Origin: Candidatus Zhuqueibacterota bacterium
Lineage (GTDB): Bacteria; Zhuqueibacterota; Zhuqueibacteria; Zhuqueibacterales; Geothermadaptataceae
DNA length: 64,000 nt
Assembly (NCBI GenBank): GCA_030950365.1
Contig: JAUZRQ010000010.1
Coordinates: 16,948 to 80,947 of the forward strand
Direction of reading: 5' to 3'
Under the pieces are notes generated by a model. That model worked only from the letters and a program-made list of their open reading frames with translations, made no database searches and had not been told where the DNA came from. Positions 1 through 9,329 of this stretch are shown in pieces. The first letter of the stretch is position 1, and each line of letters opens with the position of its first letter. The position numbers and the translations under genes are program-made.

Positions 1-404
1 TGCTCGAGCCTGGCGGCAACGTCGGTATTGGCACGACCAGCCCGAAAGACAAACTGCATGTAAACGGAAATGCACTCGCAATCGCCCATACCACCCCTAG
101 CTCCCGCCGCTGGAAAACCAACATCGAGACCATCGAAAATCCACTGCACACCGTGCAGCAGTTGCGCGGCGTGACGTACGACTGGAAGGCGTCCGGCAAG
201 CACGACATCGGCCTGATTGCCGAGGAAGTCGGCGCAGTCATCCCCGAGGTGGTGACCTACGAGGAGAACGGCATCGATGCCAAATCCGTGGATTATGCCC
301 GGCTGGTGGTAGTGCTGATCGAAGCAGTGAAGGAATTATCCGCCAGAGTTGAACAGCTCGAAAGAGAGAAGCACAAAAAATGGCCGCCGGGGGCCTCCCG
401 ATAA
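1..404 (+). CDS. C-terminal part of an S74 intramolecular-chaperone (tail-fibre type) protein, 5' truncated by the window
   Basis: The reading frame is open from base 3 to the TAA at 402-404 with no start, so only the last ~133 residues are present. The first residues contain NVGIGTTSPKDKLHVNG, the collar sequence common before S74 domains in fibre-like proteins. It is followed by SSRRWKTNI and GLIAEEVGAVIPEVV, which match the intramolecular chaperone/auto-processing (Peptidase_S74) domain. A coiled-coil-like tail (LIEAVKELSARVEQLEREK) ends the protein. In this family the domain trimerises a fibre and often cleaves itself off. No phage genes are nearby, and in FCB bacteria such domains also occur on large surface proteins, so a surface fibre is more likely than a prophage. 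Confidence 0.8.
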   Translation, partial: LEPGGNVGIGTTSPKDKLHVNGNALAIAHTTPSSRRWKTNIETIENPLHTVQQLRGVTYDWKASGKHDIGLIAEEVGAVIPEVVTYEENGIDAKSVDYARLVVVLIEAVKELSARVEQLEREKHKKWPPGASR

Positions 405-444
405 CGATGCATTAAAAACCACCAGAAATGATTAGGAAAAAATC

Positions 445-972
445 ATGAAGCCGTTTCAATATTCCGTTACCTTGTTCGTGCTTGCCCTGTCCTCAAACAG
501 TGTGTTGGGTCAGGATCAGATCACCAGCAGCATATTCGGCAACGGCGCGACCAGCACCTCGAATGCCAGTTTCAAAATCGTCGGCACCGTGGGCCAGCCG
601 GCGATCGGCGTCACGCGCGGCAACGACAACATCAGCCAGGCCGGTTTCTGGTATCGGGCGACCGATCTGCTCACCAGCATCCAGCCGGTAGAAACCGATC
701 CGTTGCCGGTGGAATTTCGCCTGGAACAGAACTACCCGAATCCGTTCAACCCGTCCACCACCATTCAGCTTGCGGTGCCGAAGGCCTCGCATGTGACCAT
801 TACCATTTATGACATGGTGGGACGACACGTTGCCACGCTGGTTGACGAGGAATATCCGGCCGGTGTGTACAGGGTGGTGTTTGACGCCGGAGAATTGGCC
901 AGCGGTTTGTACGTGTACCGGATTACCGCCGGCGGTTTTCAAGCCACCCGGAAAATGCTGTTGCTCCAGTAA
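445..972 (+). CDS. Small secreted protein with type IX (Por) C-terminal sorting domain
   Basis: 175 residues. The ATG follows AGGAAAAAATC. The N-terminus is a signal peptide ending near SVLGQ. Residues ~30-75 resemble the short repeat-poor head (GTVGQPAIG, QAGFWYRA) seen in many FCB secreted proteins. From ~residue 91 comes a complete sorting domain: QNYPNPFNPSTTI, ITIYDMVGRHVATLVDEEY, ASGLYVYRI and a basic end (TRKMLLLQ). That domain directs export through the type IX system and surface attachment in Bacteroidetes and relatives. The head has no recognisable catalytic domain, so the function is unknown. It lies between the S74 protein and the giant surface protein, all on the same strand. Confidence 0.85.
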   Translation: MKPFQYSVTLFVLALSSNSVLGQDQITSSIFGNGATSTSNASFKIVGTVGQPAIGVTRGNDNISQAGFWYRATDLLTSIQPVETDPLPVEFRLEQNYPNPFNPSTTIQLAVPKASHVTITIYDMVGRHVATLVDEEYPAGVYRVVFDAGELASGLYVYRITAGGFQATRKMLLLQ

Positions 973-992
973 ATTTTCATAAGTTCAGAAGT

Positions 993-1019
993 TGAGACTC
1001 ATCTTCAAGATGAGTCTCA
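993..1019. terminator. Perfect 13-bp inverted repeat, possible terminator or attenuator
   Basis: TGAGACTCATCTT at 993-1005 and its exact complement at 1007-1019 leave a one-base centre. The hairpin starts 20 bases after the stop at 972 and lies 34 bases before the next start. The tract after it (TCTTTCC) is only weakly U-rich, so termination strength is uncertain. Confidence 0.5.
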
Positions 1020-1053
1020 TCTTTCCTGCTAAATAAAATAAAAAGGGACAACC

Positions 1054-4000
1054 ATGATCACCCGAATTTGTTTGGCAATCAGTCTGACCGTGCTGATTGC
1101 ACTTCCTGCCGCCCTGGCAGCCCAGCAAAAGCGTGTGCAAAGCAAAGCCGAATATGCTGAATGGGTCAAAACCCGCAAGGCATATAAGCGCGTGCAATGG
1201 TTCAATAAACAGCGCCAGAATCCGGACGGCACCATTCCGGTGGATATTTACTGGGCCGAGCGCGGTCGGGTCATCCGCGAGCAGCGCGCATTGGGCAAAG
1301 CCGTCGCCGGCCACCTCGAGTGGCAATCCGTGGGCCCGCACGGCGTCAATGCCCTGCCGGCGCATTGGGGCGTCACAAGTGGCCGGGTGCGTGGCCTGGC
1401 CATCCACCCACAGGATCCGGAGACGGTTTACATCGGTGTAGCGGCCGGCGGTATCTGGAAAACCACCAACGGCGGCGCAAGCTGGACATCCCTCGGTAAC
1501 AACTTCGAATCCCTGACCTTTGGCGCCATCGCCATCGATCCGCAAAACCCGCAGACCGTGTATGCCGGCACCGGTGAAGTCCGATTTGGATTCAATACGG
1601 TGCTCTACGACGGCAAAGGCCTGTTCAAAACCACCGACGGCGGCGCCACCTGGGCGGAAATCACCACCGATTTCGGAACCCGAACCCACTTTGCCGCCCT
1701 GGCGGTGGCACCGAACACCTCGAATGTGGTGTATGCCGCCCTGGCCAGTGGCTACAGCTTTGTCGGTAGTTTGAACAACGAAGGCATCTGGCGCAGCGGT
1801 GACGGCGGGGTCAACTGGACTCAGGTCATCCCTATCAATGATGCCTTTGATATTGCGCCCCACCCCTCCCGCTCGGGCGAGGTGTTTGCCGCCATCGGCG
1901 GCGGGAATAACGACAGTAGCGGCGTCTGGTTTTCCAGCGATTTCGGCCAGACCTGGACCCGGAGAAGCAGTGGCCTGCCCGATTCTCCGAAAATCGACCG
2001 CATCCAGATCGCCCTGTCACCGGATGCCACGAACACGGTGTACGCCATCGTTTTCACTGCCGGGGATCGAACCCGCATTTTCAAATCCACCGACAACGCC
2101 ACCAGTTGGAGTCATGTCGCTTCCGGCATTGCCGGCAATTACGGCGATGGCCCGGTCGATCAGGGCGGCTACGATCTGTGCATTGCGGTCAACCCCAATG
2201 ACGCCGATGATGTCTGGGCCGGCAATGTAGAACTGTACCGCAGCACCGATGGCGATAAATTCAGCGTTGTGCGGAACTTTGGGGTTCTCCAGGCGTGGGA
2301 TAGCCCCATGCACGTTGATTACCACATCATCCGCTTCGCCCCCTCCAACCCCGGCATCATCTACGTCGGCAACGATGGCGGCATTTACCGCAGCAGCGAT
2401 GGCGGCGGCAGTTGGAATAGCCTCGGCGCCGGCCTCAACACCCTGCAGTTTTACCGCCTGGCCTCCAGTCCGCACAATGCCAACACCCTGATCGGCGGCG
2501 CCCAGGATAACGGCATCATCGGCAACAAAAACGTTACCGGCGGGATCAATCAGCGTTGGGACAATCTTTCCACCGGCGACGGCTTCGACTGCTTTTTCGA
2601 TCCCACCAATCCGAATATCGTTTATGCCTCAACCCAGAATACCAACCTGTATAAAAGCACCAGCGGCCTCGATGGCTTCAATTTCATCGGTATTCCCACG
2701 GCCGGACGCATCATCAACGGCATTCCCGACAACGAGCGCAATCTCCGATTTGCCACGATCTTTTTCATGCACCCGACGGATTCCAAGACCCTGTTCACCG
2801 CCACCAACCGGGTCTATCGCACCACCGATGCCGGCGAGAACTGGACCGCTCGCTCGCAACCTATCGTTGGTGTCAACAATCCCATCCAGGCTCTGGCCAT
2901 CAGCCGCAGTGAGCCGCAGAATTTCATCGCCGGTATCGGCAGCCGCGTCTTCGTTTCCACGAATGGCGCCGCCACCTGGACCGAGCGCACCGATACCACC
3001 AATTTCCCGAATCGAACCATCACCCGCGTGGTCACCCATCCGCATCAGGATAGCACCCTGTTTGTGCTCTTCGGCGGGTTCACCGGCGGCAACAGTATTT
3101 TCATGAGCACCGACCTCGGCCTCACCTGGAGCAACATCACCGCCAATCTCCCCAATGTACCGCACAGCGACCTGTTCGTCGATCCGCAATTTGCAGCCGC
3201 CAGCCAGGTATTGTACGTGGCCAACGATCTCGGCGTGTATGCCACCACCGACGGTGGTAGCTCCTGGGTGCGGGAATCCAATGGCATGCCCATCGTACCG
3301 GCTCTCGATTTCGATTATCATTTCGGCGAGCGTTTGCTGCGCGTGGCCACCCACGGCCGCTCGATTTTTCAGGCGTCGCTGCCGCTGACGGCCCTGGCAA
3401 TCACCGCACCCAACGGCGGTGAACAATTTGCCATCGGCGGCACTTACACCATTCGCTGGCTCGGCGCCGGTTTCGGCAATCCACAAACCGTACGGCTGGA
3501 ATACTCCCTCAACAACGGCGCGACCTGGCAGTTGCTGCAGGATGCCGTGCCCAATACCGGCACCTACGACTGGCTGGTGACGCCGAACATCCTGCCGACC
3601 AACCAGGCCCTGGTGCGGGTCATCAATCCTGAAAATGAAAACATTGTCGATGCCAGCAACGCCACTTTCAGCATCTTCCGCGATGCCTACTTCACCGTCA
3701 ACACCAATTCCCCCTTTGCCAGCGACCTCGGCACCTTCACCAGCGCGGCCTGGGCCGATTATGACAATGACGGCGATCTCGATATCAGTCTGACCAGCGA
3801 GCACCCGACCGCACAGCCGCTGCGCCTGTACCGCAATAGTGACGGTGCTTTCACCAATGTCAATCCCGGCATTCTGCCCGGTCAGGCCTTTGGCGCCAGT
3901 TGGGGCGATTTTGACAAGGATGGTGATCTCGACCTGATGGCGGTTGGCGTGCAAAAGAAGCTGCTGCGCAATCTCGGCAACGGCACTTTTGCCGATGCCA

Positions 4001-7000
4001 CCGGCGCGGTGTTTTCCGGTCTGCCGGCCGGTGAGTTCACCAGCGTTTCCTGGGTCGATTTTGACCGCGACAACCGGATCGACCTGTTCGTCACCACCGG
4101 GCGGTATGATTTCGGTAAGAACAGCCGCAATATCCTGTTTCGCCAGACCACGCCGGGGCGATTGGTGGCCACCTATTTTGAAGGCAATTTCGACTCCCGC
4201 AATGCGGTCTGGGGCGATTACAACAATGACGGCTATCCCGACGTTTTCGTCGTCAACCACTCGGGCCAGACCAGCCGGCTCTACACCACGTTGAAGGACG
4301 GCGCCAATGTCATTATCTCGGATGACGTCATTCTATTGGGATCAGGCCATGACTCCAATGCTGCGGCATGGGGCGACTATGACAACGACGGCGATCTTGA
4401 CGTATTCTTTGCCAACGACGGCTCGAATGCGCTGTACCGCAATGATGGCAACGGCGTGTTTTCCAGAATCAGCGGCACGGTGCTCAACAATACCATCAGC
4501 GACTCGAAAACCTGCACCTGGGGCGATTTTGACAACGACGGTCACCTCGATCTATTCGTCGGCAATGACGGACCGAATAATCTTTACCGCAATCTCGGTA
4601 ACGGCACGTTCGAAGCGATCGAGCTCAGCGCCGTCACCACGGTGGATGATTACACCAGCAGCGCTGCCTGGGGCGATTACGACAACGACGGCGATCTCGA
4701 TCTGCTGGTGGCCAACGGCGTCATCGGCACCTCCGAGACCGAAAGAAGCCTTCTGTACCGCAGCAAGTTGAACAGCAACGGCAACAACTGGCTGCAAGTC
4801 AAACTGCATGGCATCATTTCCAACCTGACCGGCATCGGCGCCCGCATCACCGTATATCATCAGGAAGAGGGCGGGACCACGGTGGCAAAAGCCGCCGGTC
4901 GGGCCGTTGCCGGTCACAGCTCCCTGCAGATACGCGAAATCAGCGGTCTGACCGGCACCGGCCAGAACAGCACCATCGCCCATTTCGGACTGGGGCCGGT
5001 GACCGAGGTGGATTCGCTTGTGGTCCAGTGGCCGAGCCGGAGGCGCACGGTATTGACAGAGATCACCGCCAACCAGCGGCTGACGGTTTTCGAACTGGAG
5101 AACAACCGCTTTTTGCTGAGCACGGGTGGCGATTTGGGTGCGGCGCGCAACATGACCGCCAGCGCCTGGGGCGATCTCGATGGCGACGGGCTGGATGATT
5201 TGGTTCTCGTCGGTAAACAGGGGCAAAAGGGATGGTACCGCAATAATGGCAACGGTACATTTCAACAGCAAATGCTCGGCGACCGGGCCAGCCGGTCCGA
5301 TGATTTCACCGCCGCCATCCTGGCGGATTTTGACAACGACGGCGATCTCGACGTTCTCGTCGCCAACCATGGGGGAGCCAATCTGCTGTTTGCAAATAGC
5401 GGCGCGCCGGATTTCAAGCTGGTGCAAGTCACCAAAGGCGTGGTCGTGCAAGACAATGAACGCTCCACCGCCGCGAGCTGGGGCGATTTCAACAACGACG
5501 GTCGCGTCGATCTGTTCGTGGCCAACACCACGACCAATGCCCTGTATCTGAATAAGGGCGGCAGCACGTTCAGCCGCGTCACCAGCGGTCCGGTGGTTAC
5601 AGACCGGGGCGCGGCCACGGGCTGCGCCTGGGTGGATATCGATGATGACGGCGATCTCGATCTTTTCGTCACCTATTCGGACCGCAAAGATATTTTGTAC
5701 CGCAACTCGGGTGCACCGAACTACACCTTCAGCAAAGTCGCGGCCGGTAAACTGGTGCAGGGCCAGCCGCCATCACTCGGTGCAAGCTGGCGCGATTTCG
5801 ATCTCGACGGCGATCTCGATGTTTATGTGCTGAAAAACAGCGAAAACGAGCTGCACCTCAACAACGGCGACGGAACATTTACACGAACCACCAAGGGCGA
5901 TGGTCTCGATGACATCGCCAACTCGCGTTCCAGCGCCTGGACTGATGTCAACAACAACGGGTTCCCGGATGTGTTCGTTGCCAACGATGGCGTCGATCAA
6001 CTCTACAGTGCCACCAGCGAGAAAAGCCTGATCGCAAATACAGTGACCGCGGCCACGCTCACCAGCGGCCAGCATGCCGGGGTGAGCTGGGCGGACGTCG
6101 ATGACGACGGTTTTCCCGACCTCATCGTCAACAACACCAGCGGCAGCAGCCGACTCTACCGCAACAGCGGTGGTATCTTCGCCTGGTTAAAAGTCACCTG
6201 CGTCGGCACAGTCACCAACGCCTCAGCCATCGGTACCCGCATTTCGGTGAAGGCGGATCTCAGTATAAAATTCCCCGGCATCTGGCAGACCCAGGAGATC
6301 AGCGCGCAGACCGGCACCGGCAGCCAGAACAGCCTGACGCAGATTTTCGGCCTGGGGCAGGCCACGGTCATCGATAGCCTGATCGTTGATTGGCCCCGCA
6401 GCGGTGCGCTGGTGCTGACCAATGTCGAGGTCAACCAGCATCTGATTCTGCACGAAAGCGCCCGGACGCGTTTCCGCCAGGATAAACAGGCGGCATTCAG
6501 TCAACTCAACCTCGATGCCAGTGGCATCACCTGGGCCGACATCGACAACGACGGCGACCAGGATGCCTTCATCACCACCTTGCAAAATGAAAACGTTCTG
6601 TTGACCAACAACAAAGGCACCTTTGCCCTCAACAGCAAAAGCGGGCTCACAGACAGAGCCATGCCCTCCGCGGCCGCCACCTGGGCCGATATCGACAACG
6701 ACGATGACCTCGATGTCTTCATCGTTAATTCGGGCGAGTCCAGCCTGCTGTACCTCAATCAGGGCAGGGGGCGTTTTGCCAGCACCCCCGGTGGCGAACT
6801 GAAAACGGCGCCGACCACGGCCACCGGCGCCAGTTGGGGCGATTTCGACAACGACGGGCTGGTCGATCTGTTCATCCCCACCGGCGGCAAGGGCAACCTG
6901 CTCTTTCGCAATCAGGGCAATCGCGAATTCAAGCAGGTTAAAAGCGCCGCCCTGGTGAAGGAATCTTTTGACTCGCGTTCGGCAGCATGGGCGGATGTCA

Positions 7001-8115
7001 ACAACGATGGCCGGCTCGACCTGTTTGTGGTCAATTTCAACCAACGCAATCAGCTTTTTCTCAATGAAGGCAATGGCACATTCACCGAGGTCGGGCAAGC
7101 GCCGTTCACCGAAGACGAAGGCGCTTCGGTCGGCTGCAGTTGGGGCGATTTCGACAACGACGGCTGGCTCGATCTGTTCGTCGCCAACCAGGGCGGAACG
7201 GATTTTCTCTACCGCAATAATAGCAACGGCACATTTAGCAAGGTGCAGAACACGCCGGTGACAGAAAAGGCCGGCGCTTCCACCGGCAGTAGCTGGATCG
7301 ATTTCGACAATGACGGCGATCTCGATCTGTACGTCACCACCTTTGGAGAGGGCGGCCGTCTGTTTCGCAACCTCGGCAATGGTTTTTTTGAGCGTGAAAC
7401 CGGTACGCCACTGACCGCAAACAAAAATAAGGTCCGCGGACAGGCCTGGGCGGATTATGACGGCAACGGTACCCCGGATGCGCTGGTTGCCGTCGATGGC
7501 GAACCCATGCTGTTCAACAACGCCGGCAGCGGTACCAACTGGATCCGCCTCGAACTGCGGGGCACGCAGAGCAACCGGGCCGCCATCGGCGCGCAGGTGC
7601 GGCTAAAAGCCTTTATCGGCGGCCGGGCGGTGTGGCAAACGCGGCAGGTCACTGCGCAGAGCGGCGGCGGCATGAGCGGCCAGAACAGCCTGTGGCTGAC
7701 TTTTGGCCTGGGTCGGGCCTCTGTAGTCGATTCGGTGGTTATCGCCTGGCCCTCCGAAACCGTACAGGTTTCGACCGGGTTGGCCGTCAATCGAATCCAT
7801 CGTATTCTGGAAAGCGCGCCCACAACCGTAGCAGACACACCGGAATTACCATCGGACTATATCCTGTACCAGAATTTCCCCAATCCCTTTAATCCGGAGA
7901 CCACCATTCGGTTTGCGCTACCAGAGTCAGAGTTTGTAGTTCTCAAAATCTACGATTTGCAGGGTCGTGAAGTCGCCACGCTGGTTCAAGAGCAGCGTTC
8001 TGCGGGACGCCATACAGCATTTTTCAACGCGTCCCACCTGCCCAGTGGCGTGTACGTGTACCGCATCCAGGCCGGACGATTTCAGGACGCCAAAAAATTT
8101 GTATTGGTGAAGTGA
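1054..8115 (+). CDS. Giant secreted propeller / triple FG-GAP-UnbV protein with type IX sorting domain
   Basis: 2353 residues. Signal peptide 1-23. Residues ~90-780 carry many Asp-box/BNR-like units (GIWKTTNGGASW, GLFKTTDGGATW), typical of sortilin/sialidase-type propellers. Residues ~783-880 resemble an Ig-like fold (ITAPNGGEQFAIGGTYTIRW). Then a block repeats three times: FG-GAP/VCBS units with Ca-binding motifs such as DYDNDGDLD, followed by an ASPIC/UnbV-like domain (~1244-1350, ~1709-1801, ~2161-2253), each with FGLG..xxVDSLxVxWP. The sorting domain occupies ~2268-2353 (QNFPNPFNPETTI to KKFVLVK). It is presumably surface-exposed or secreted. FG-GAP blades usually bind Ca2+ and mediate adhesion. 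No catalytic residues could be assigned. The start follows AAAAGGGACAACC. Confidence 0.9.
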   Translation: MITRICLAISLTVLIALPAALAAQQKRVQSKAEYAEWVKTRKAYKRVQWFNKQRQNPDGTIPVDIYWAERGRVIREQRALGKAVAGHLEWQSVGPHGVNALPAHWGVTSGRVRGLAIHPQDPETVYIGVAAGGIWKTTNGGASWTSLGNNFESLTFGAIAIDPQNPQTVYAGTGEVRFGFNTVLYDGKGLFKTTDGGATWAEITTDFGTRTHFAALAVAPNTSNVVYAALASGYSFVGSLNNEGIWRSGDGGVNWTQVIPINDAFDIAPHPSRSGEVFAAIGGGNNDSSGVWFSSDFGQTWTRRSSGLPDSPKIDRIQIALSPDATNTVYAIVFTAGDRTRIFKSTDNATSWSHVASGIAGNYGDGPVDQGGYDLCIAVNPNDADDVWAGNVELYRSTDGDKFSVVRNFGVLQAWDSPMHVDYHIIRFAPSNPGIIYVGNDGGIYRSSDGGGSWNSLGAGLNTLQFYRLASSPHNANTLIGGAQDNGIIGNKNVTGGINQRWDNLSTGDGFDCFFDPTNPNIVYASTQNTNLYKSTSGLDGFNFIGIPTAGRIINGIPDNERNLRFATIFFMHPTDSKTLFTATNRVYRTTDAGENWTARSQPIVGVNNPIQALAISRSEPQNFIAGIGSRVFVSTNGAATWTERTDTTNFPNRTITRVVTHPHQDSTLFVLFGGFTGGNSIFMSTDLGLTWSNITANLPNVPHSDLFVDPQFAAASQVLYVANDLGVYATTDGGSSWVRESNGMPIVPALDFDYHFGERLLRVATHGRSIFQASLPLTALAITAPNGGEQFAIGGTYTIRWLGAGFGNPQTVRLEYSLNNGATWQLLQDAVPNTGTYDWLVTPNILPTNQALVRVINPENENIVDASNATFSIFRDAYFTVNTNSPFASDLGTFTSAAWADYDNDGDLDISLTSEHPTAQPLRLYRNSDGAFTNVNPGILPGQAFGASWGDFDKDGDLDLMAVGVQKKLLRNLGNGTFADATGAVFSGLPAGEFTSVSWVDFDRDNRIDLFVTTGRYDFGKNSRNILFRQTTPGRLVATYFEGNFDSRNAVWGDYNNDGYPDVFVVNHSGQTSRLYTTLKDGANVIISDDVILLGSGHDSNAAAWGDYDNDGDLDVFFANDGSNALYRNDGNGVFSRISGTVLNNTISDSKTCTWGDFDNDGHLDLFVGNDGPNNLYRNLGNGTFEAIELSAVTTVDDYTSSAAWGDYDNDGDLDLLVANGVIGTSETERSLLYRSKLNSNGNNWLQVKLHGIISNLTGIGARITVYHQEEGGTTVAKAAGRAVAGHSSLQIREISGLTGTGQNSTIAHFGLGPVTEVDSLVVQWPSRRRTVLTEITANQRLTVFELENNRFLLSTGGDLGAARNMTASAWGDLDGDGLDDLVLVGKQGQKGWYRNNGNGTFQQQMLGDRASRSDDFTAAILADFDNDGDLDVLVANHGGANLLFANSGAPDFKLVQVTKGVVVQDNERSTAASWGDFNNDGRVDLFVANTTTNALYLNKGGSTFSRVTSGPVVTDRGAATGCAWVDIDDDGDLDLFVTYSDRKDILYRNSGAPNYTFSKVAAGKLVQGQPPSLGASWRDFDLDGDLDVYVLKNSENELHLNNGDGTFTRTTKGDGLDDIANSRSSAWTDVNNNGFPDVFVANDGVDQLYSATSEKSLIANTVTAATLTSGQHAGVSWADVDDDGFPDLIVNNTSGSSRLYRNSGGIFAWLKVTCVGTVTNASAIGTRISVKADLSIKFPGIWQTQEISAQTGTGSQNSLTQIFGLGQATVIDSLIVDWPRSGALVLTNVEVNQHLILHESARTRFRQDKQAAFSQLNLDASGITWADIDNDGDQDAFITTLQNENVLLTNNKGTFALNSKSGLTDRAMPSAAATWADIDNDDDLDVFIVNSGESSLLYLNQGRGRFASTPGGELKTAPTTATGASWGDFDNDGLVDLFIPTGGKGNLLFRNQGNREFKQVKSAALVKESFDSRSAAWADVNNDGRLDLFVVNFNQRNQLFLNEGNGTFTEVGQAPFTEDEGASVGCSWGDFDNDGWLDLFVANQGGTDFLYRNNSNGTFSKVQNTPVTEKAGASTGSSWIDFDNDGDLDLYVTTFGEGGRLFRNLGNGFFERETGTPLTANKNKVRGQAWADYDGNGTPDALVAVDGEPMLFNNAGSGTNWIRLELRGTQSNRAAIGAQVRLKAFIGGRAVWQTRQVTAQSGGGMSGQNSLWLTFGLGRASVVDSVVIAWPSETVQVSTGLAVNRIHRILESAPTTVADTPELPSDYILYQNFPNPFNPETTIRFALPESEFVVLKIYDLQGREVATLVQEQRSAGRHTAFFNASHLPSGVYVYRIQAGRFQDAKKFVLVK

Positions 8116-8751
8116 GCGCGGCAACGGCCGGGCACACACAAGCAGAATAGACTCGGTTATCTTCTCTCAGGATCGCAGATAGTGCAAGGAAAAGCCGTTT
8201 AACTCAAAGGCGCAAAGCTCTGTTGGCTGTAAGACTGACTTGAGAATTGCGCCTTTTTTCTCGGCTTCAGGTGCACCGTTAGACGGCGGTGCATGTTATT
8301 CCGAGCGTAACGAGGGATCTTTTGAGGCAGGGGACTTTGGCAACCGCCGGGTGCGTAAATTTATCCAAGCCGATGCTCGTGGGAATGACATGAGAAAAGG
8401 CACCCGCCGAAATAAAAAAACGAGCTGGCGCATAAATCCCAAAGTCCAGGTACAGGAGGCCTCCTGCAGCCGGCCGCGCAGCAGGCGGCCTCAGCCGACT
8501 TGCCATACTGCGCCTGATGCTTTAGCATCAGGCGATCTATTATCTCTGCGACATTCGCAAGCGAAAGCTCGAGGCTACCGGATGCCCGACTCGCCTTCCC
8601 TCCAAAAAACGAGATCGGCGCCCTTTTCTGTCTAGCAAAGGCCTGAAAGCCCGGCATCGTGGATCATTCATCCCGTTGCGCTTGACCTGCCTCCGATTGT
8701 TTACCATATTCTACCCAAAATGCCAAACCATTCACCAGTAAGAGGAGCACC
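8116..8751. other. Intergenic region with terminator-like and REP-like hairpins
   Basis: No convincing gene. A frame at 8240-8635 has no family signature and runs through repeats. 8206-8258 pairs AAAGGCGCAA with TTGCGCCTTTTTT and ends in a T run, a possible terminator for the giant gene with a long loop. 8288-8394 is an imperfect inverted repeat with ends TTATTCCGAGCGTAACGAGG and CTCGTGGGAATGACA, a common REP-like type. 8511-8534 is a perfect hairpin (CGCCTGATGCT, loop TT, AGCATCAGGCG). Confidence 0.5.
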
Positions 8752-9321
8752 ATGTCGTTCATCGGATATATCGAAGAGCACGACGCCAACGAAGCTTTGC
8801 GTTCCCTTTATGAAAAATACCGCGCGCCGCACGGCGATGTGGACCACATCCTCAAAATCCACAGTTACAATCCACGGTCGATGGTCGGGCATTATGAGCT
8901 CTACAAAGCCCTCATGTTCGGCCGCTCGGAACTGTCGCGGGTGCAGCGCGAAATGATCGCCGTGGTGGTTTCGGCGGAAAACCGCTGCAAGTACTGAATG
9001 ACCCACCACGGAGCGGGGCTCCGCAGGCTCAAGGTACCCGAAGCGCTCATCGACCAGCTCGTGGCCGATTACACCCGGGCCGATCTGTCGCCCGCCGACC
9101 GCGCCATGCTCGATTATGCGGCGAAACTCACGCGCACGCCATGGGAAATCACGGCGCAGGATGTCGAAACCCTTCGCCAGGCGGGATTCAGCAACGCGGC
9201 CATTCTGGACATCTGCCAGATCACCGGCTATTTCAACTTCGTCAACCGACTGGCCGACGGGCTGGGCGTGGAACTGGAACCGTACTGGAAACCGGAAGAA
9301 ATTAAAACCCGAAACCCATGA
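8752..9321 (+). CDS. AhpD-like alkylhydroperoxidase-family selenoprotein (Sec at codon 82, in-frame TGA 8995-8997)
   Basis: 189 residues if the TGA at 8995-8997 is read as selenocysteine. The frame continues without shift on both sides. The combined protein is a complete carboxymuconolactone decarboxylase/AhpD-fold 'peroxidase-related' enzyme. The AhpD signature E-x11-C-x2-C-x3-H is fully present as E67, C79, U82, H86 (ENRCKY-U-MTHHG), with only the second cysteine replaced by UGA. In this family the two residues form the redox-active pair that reduces peroxides. A 6-bp hairpin with a GGG loop begins 11 bases after the UGA, fitting a bacterial SECIS. The ATG follows AGAGGAGCACC. The metalloprotease gene starts 8 bases after the stop. 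A nonsense mutation is possible, but the codon position and hairpin argue against it. Sec machinery is not in the window. Confidence 0.85.
8998..9024 (+). promoter_or_regulatory. Candidate bacterial SECIS element
   Basis: Directly after the in-frame TGA, CGGAGC (9009-9014) pairs perfectly with GCTCCG (9018-9023) around the loop GGG (9015-9017). The loop starts 17 bases after the UGA, and a G occupies its first position. Both agree with what is known of bacterial SECIS hairpins, which SelB binds inside the coding region. Confidence 0.7.
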
Positions 9322-9329
9322 GGAGATTC

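Noticed and set aside
1..404. Prophage tail region
   Set aside because: Only an S74 domain is present, with no other phage structural or lysis genes. The adjacent genes are type IX secreted proteins.
8240..8635. 131-codon open frame after the giant gene
   Set aside because: It runs through a terminator-like hairpin, REP-like repeats and a perfect stem-loop. There is no Shine-Dalgarno site and the composition is unlike proteins.
8995..8997. TGA in the AhpD-like gene as a pseudogene-causing nonsense mutation or two separate genes
   Set aside because: Both halves are in one frame and the stop is exactly at the second redox cysteine, followed by a SECIS-type hairpin. A random mutation would not be expected at that single position.
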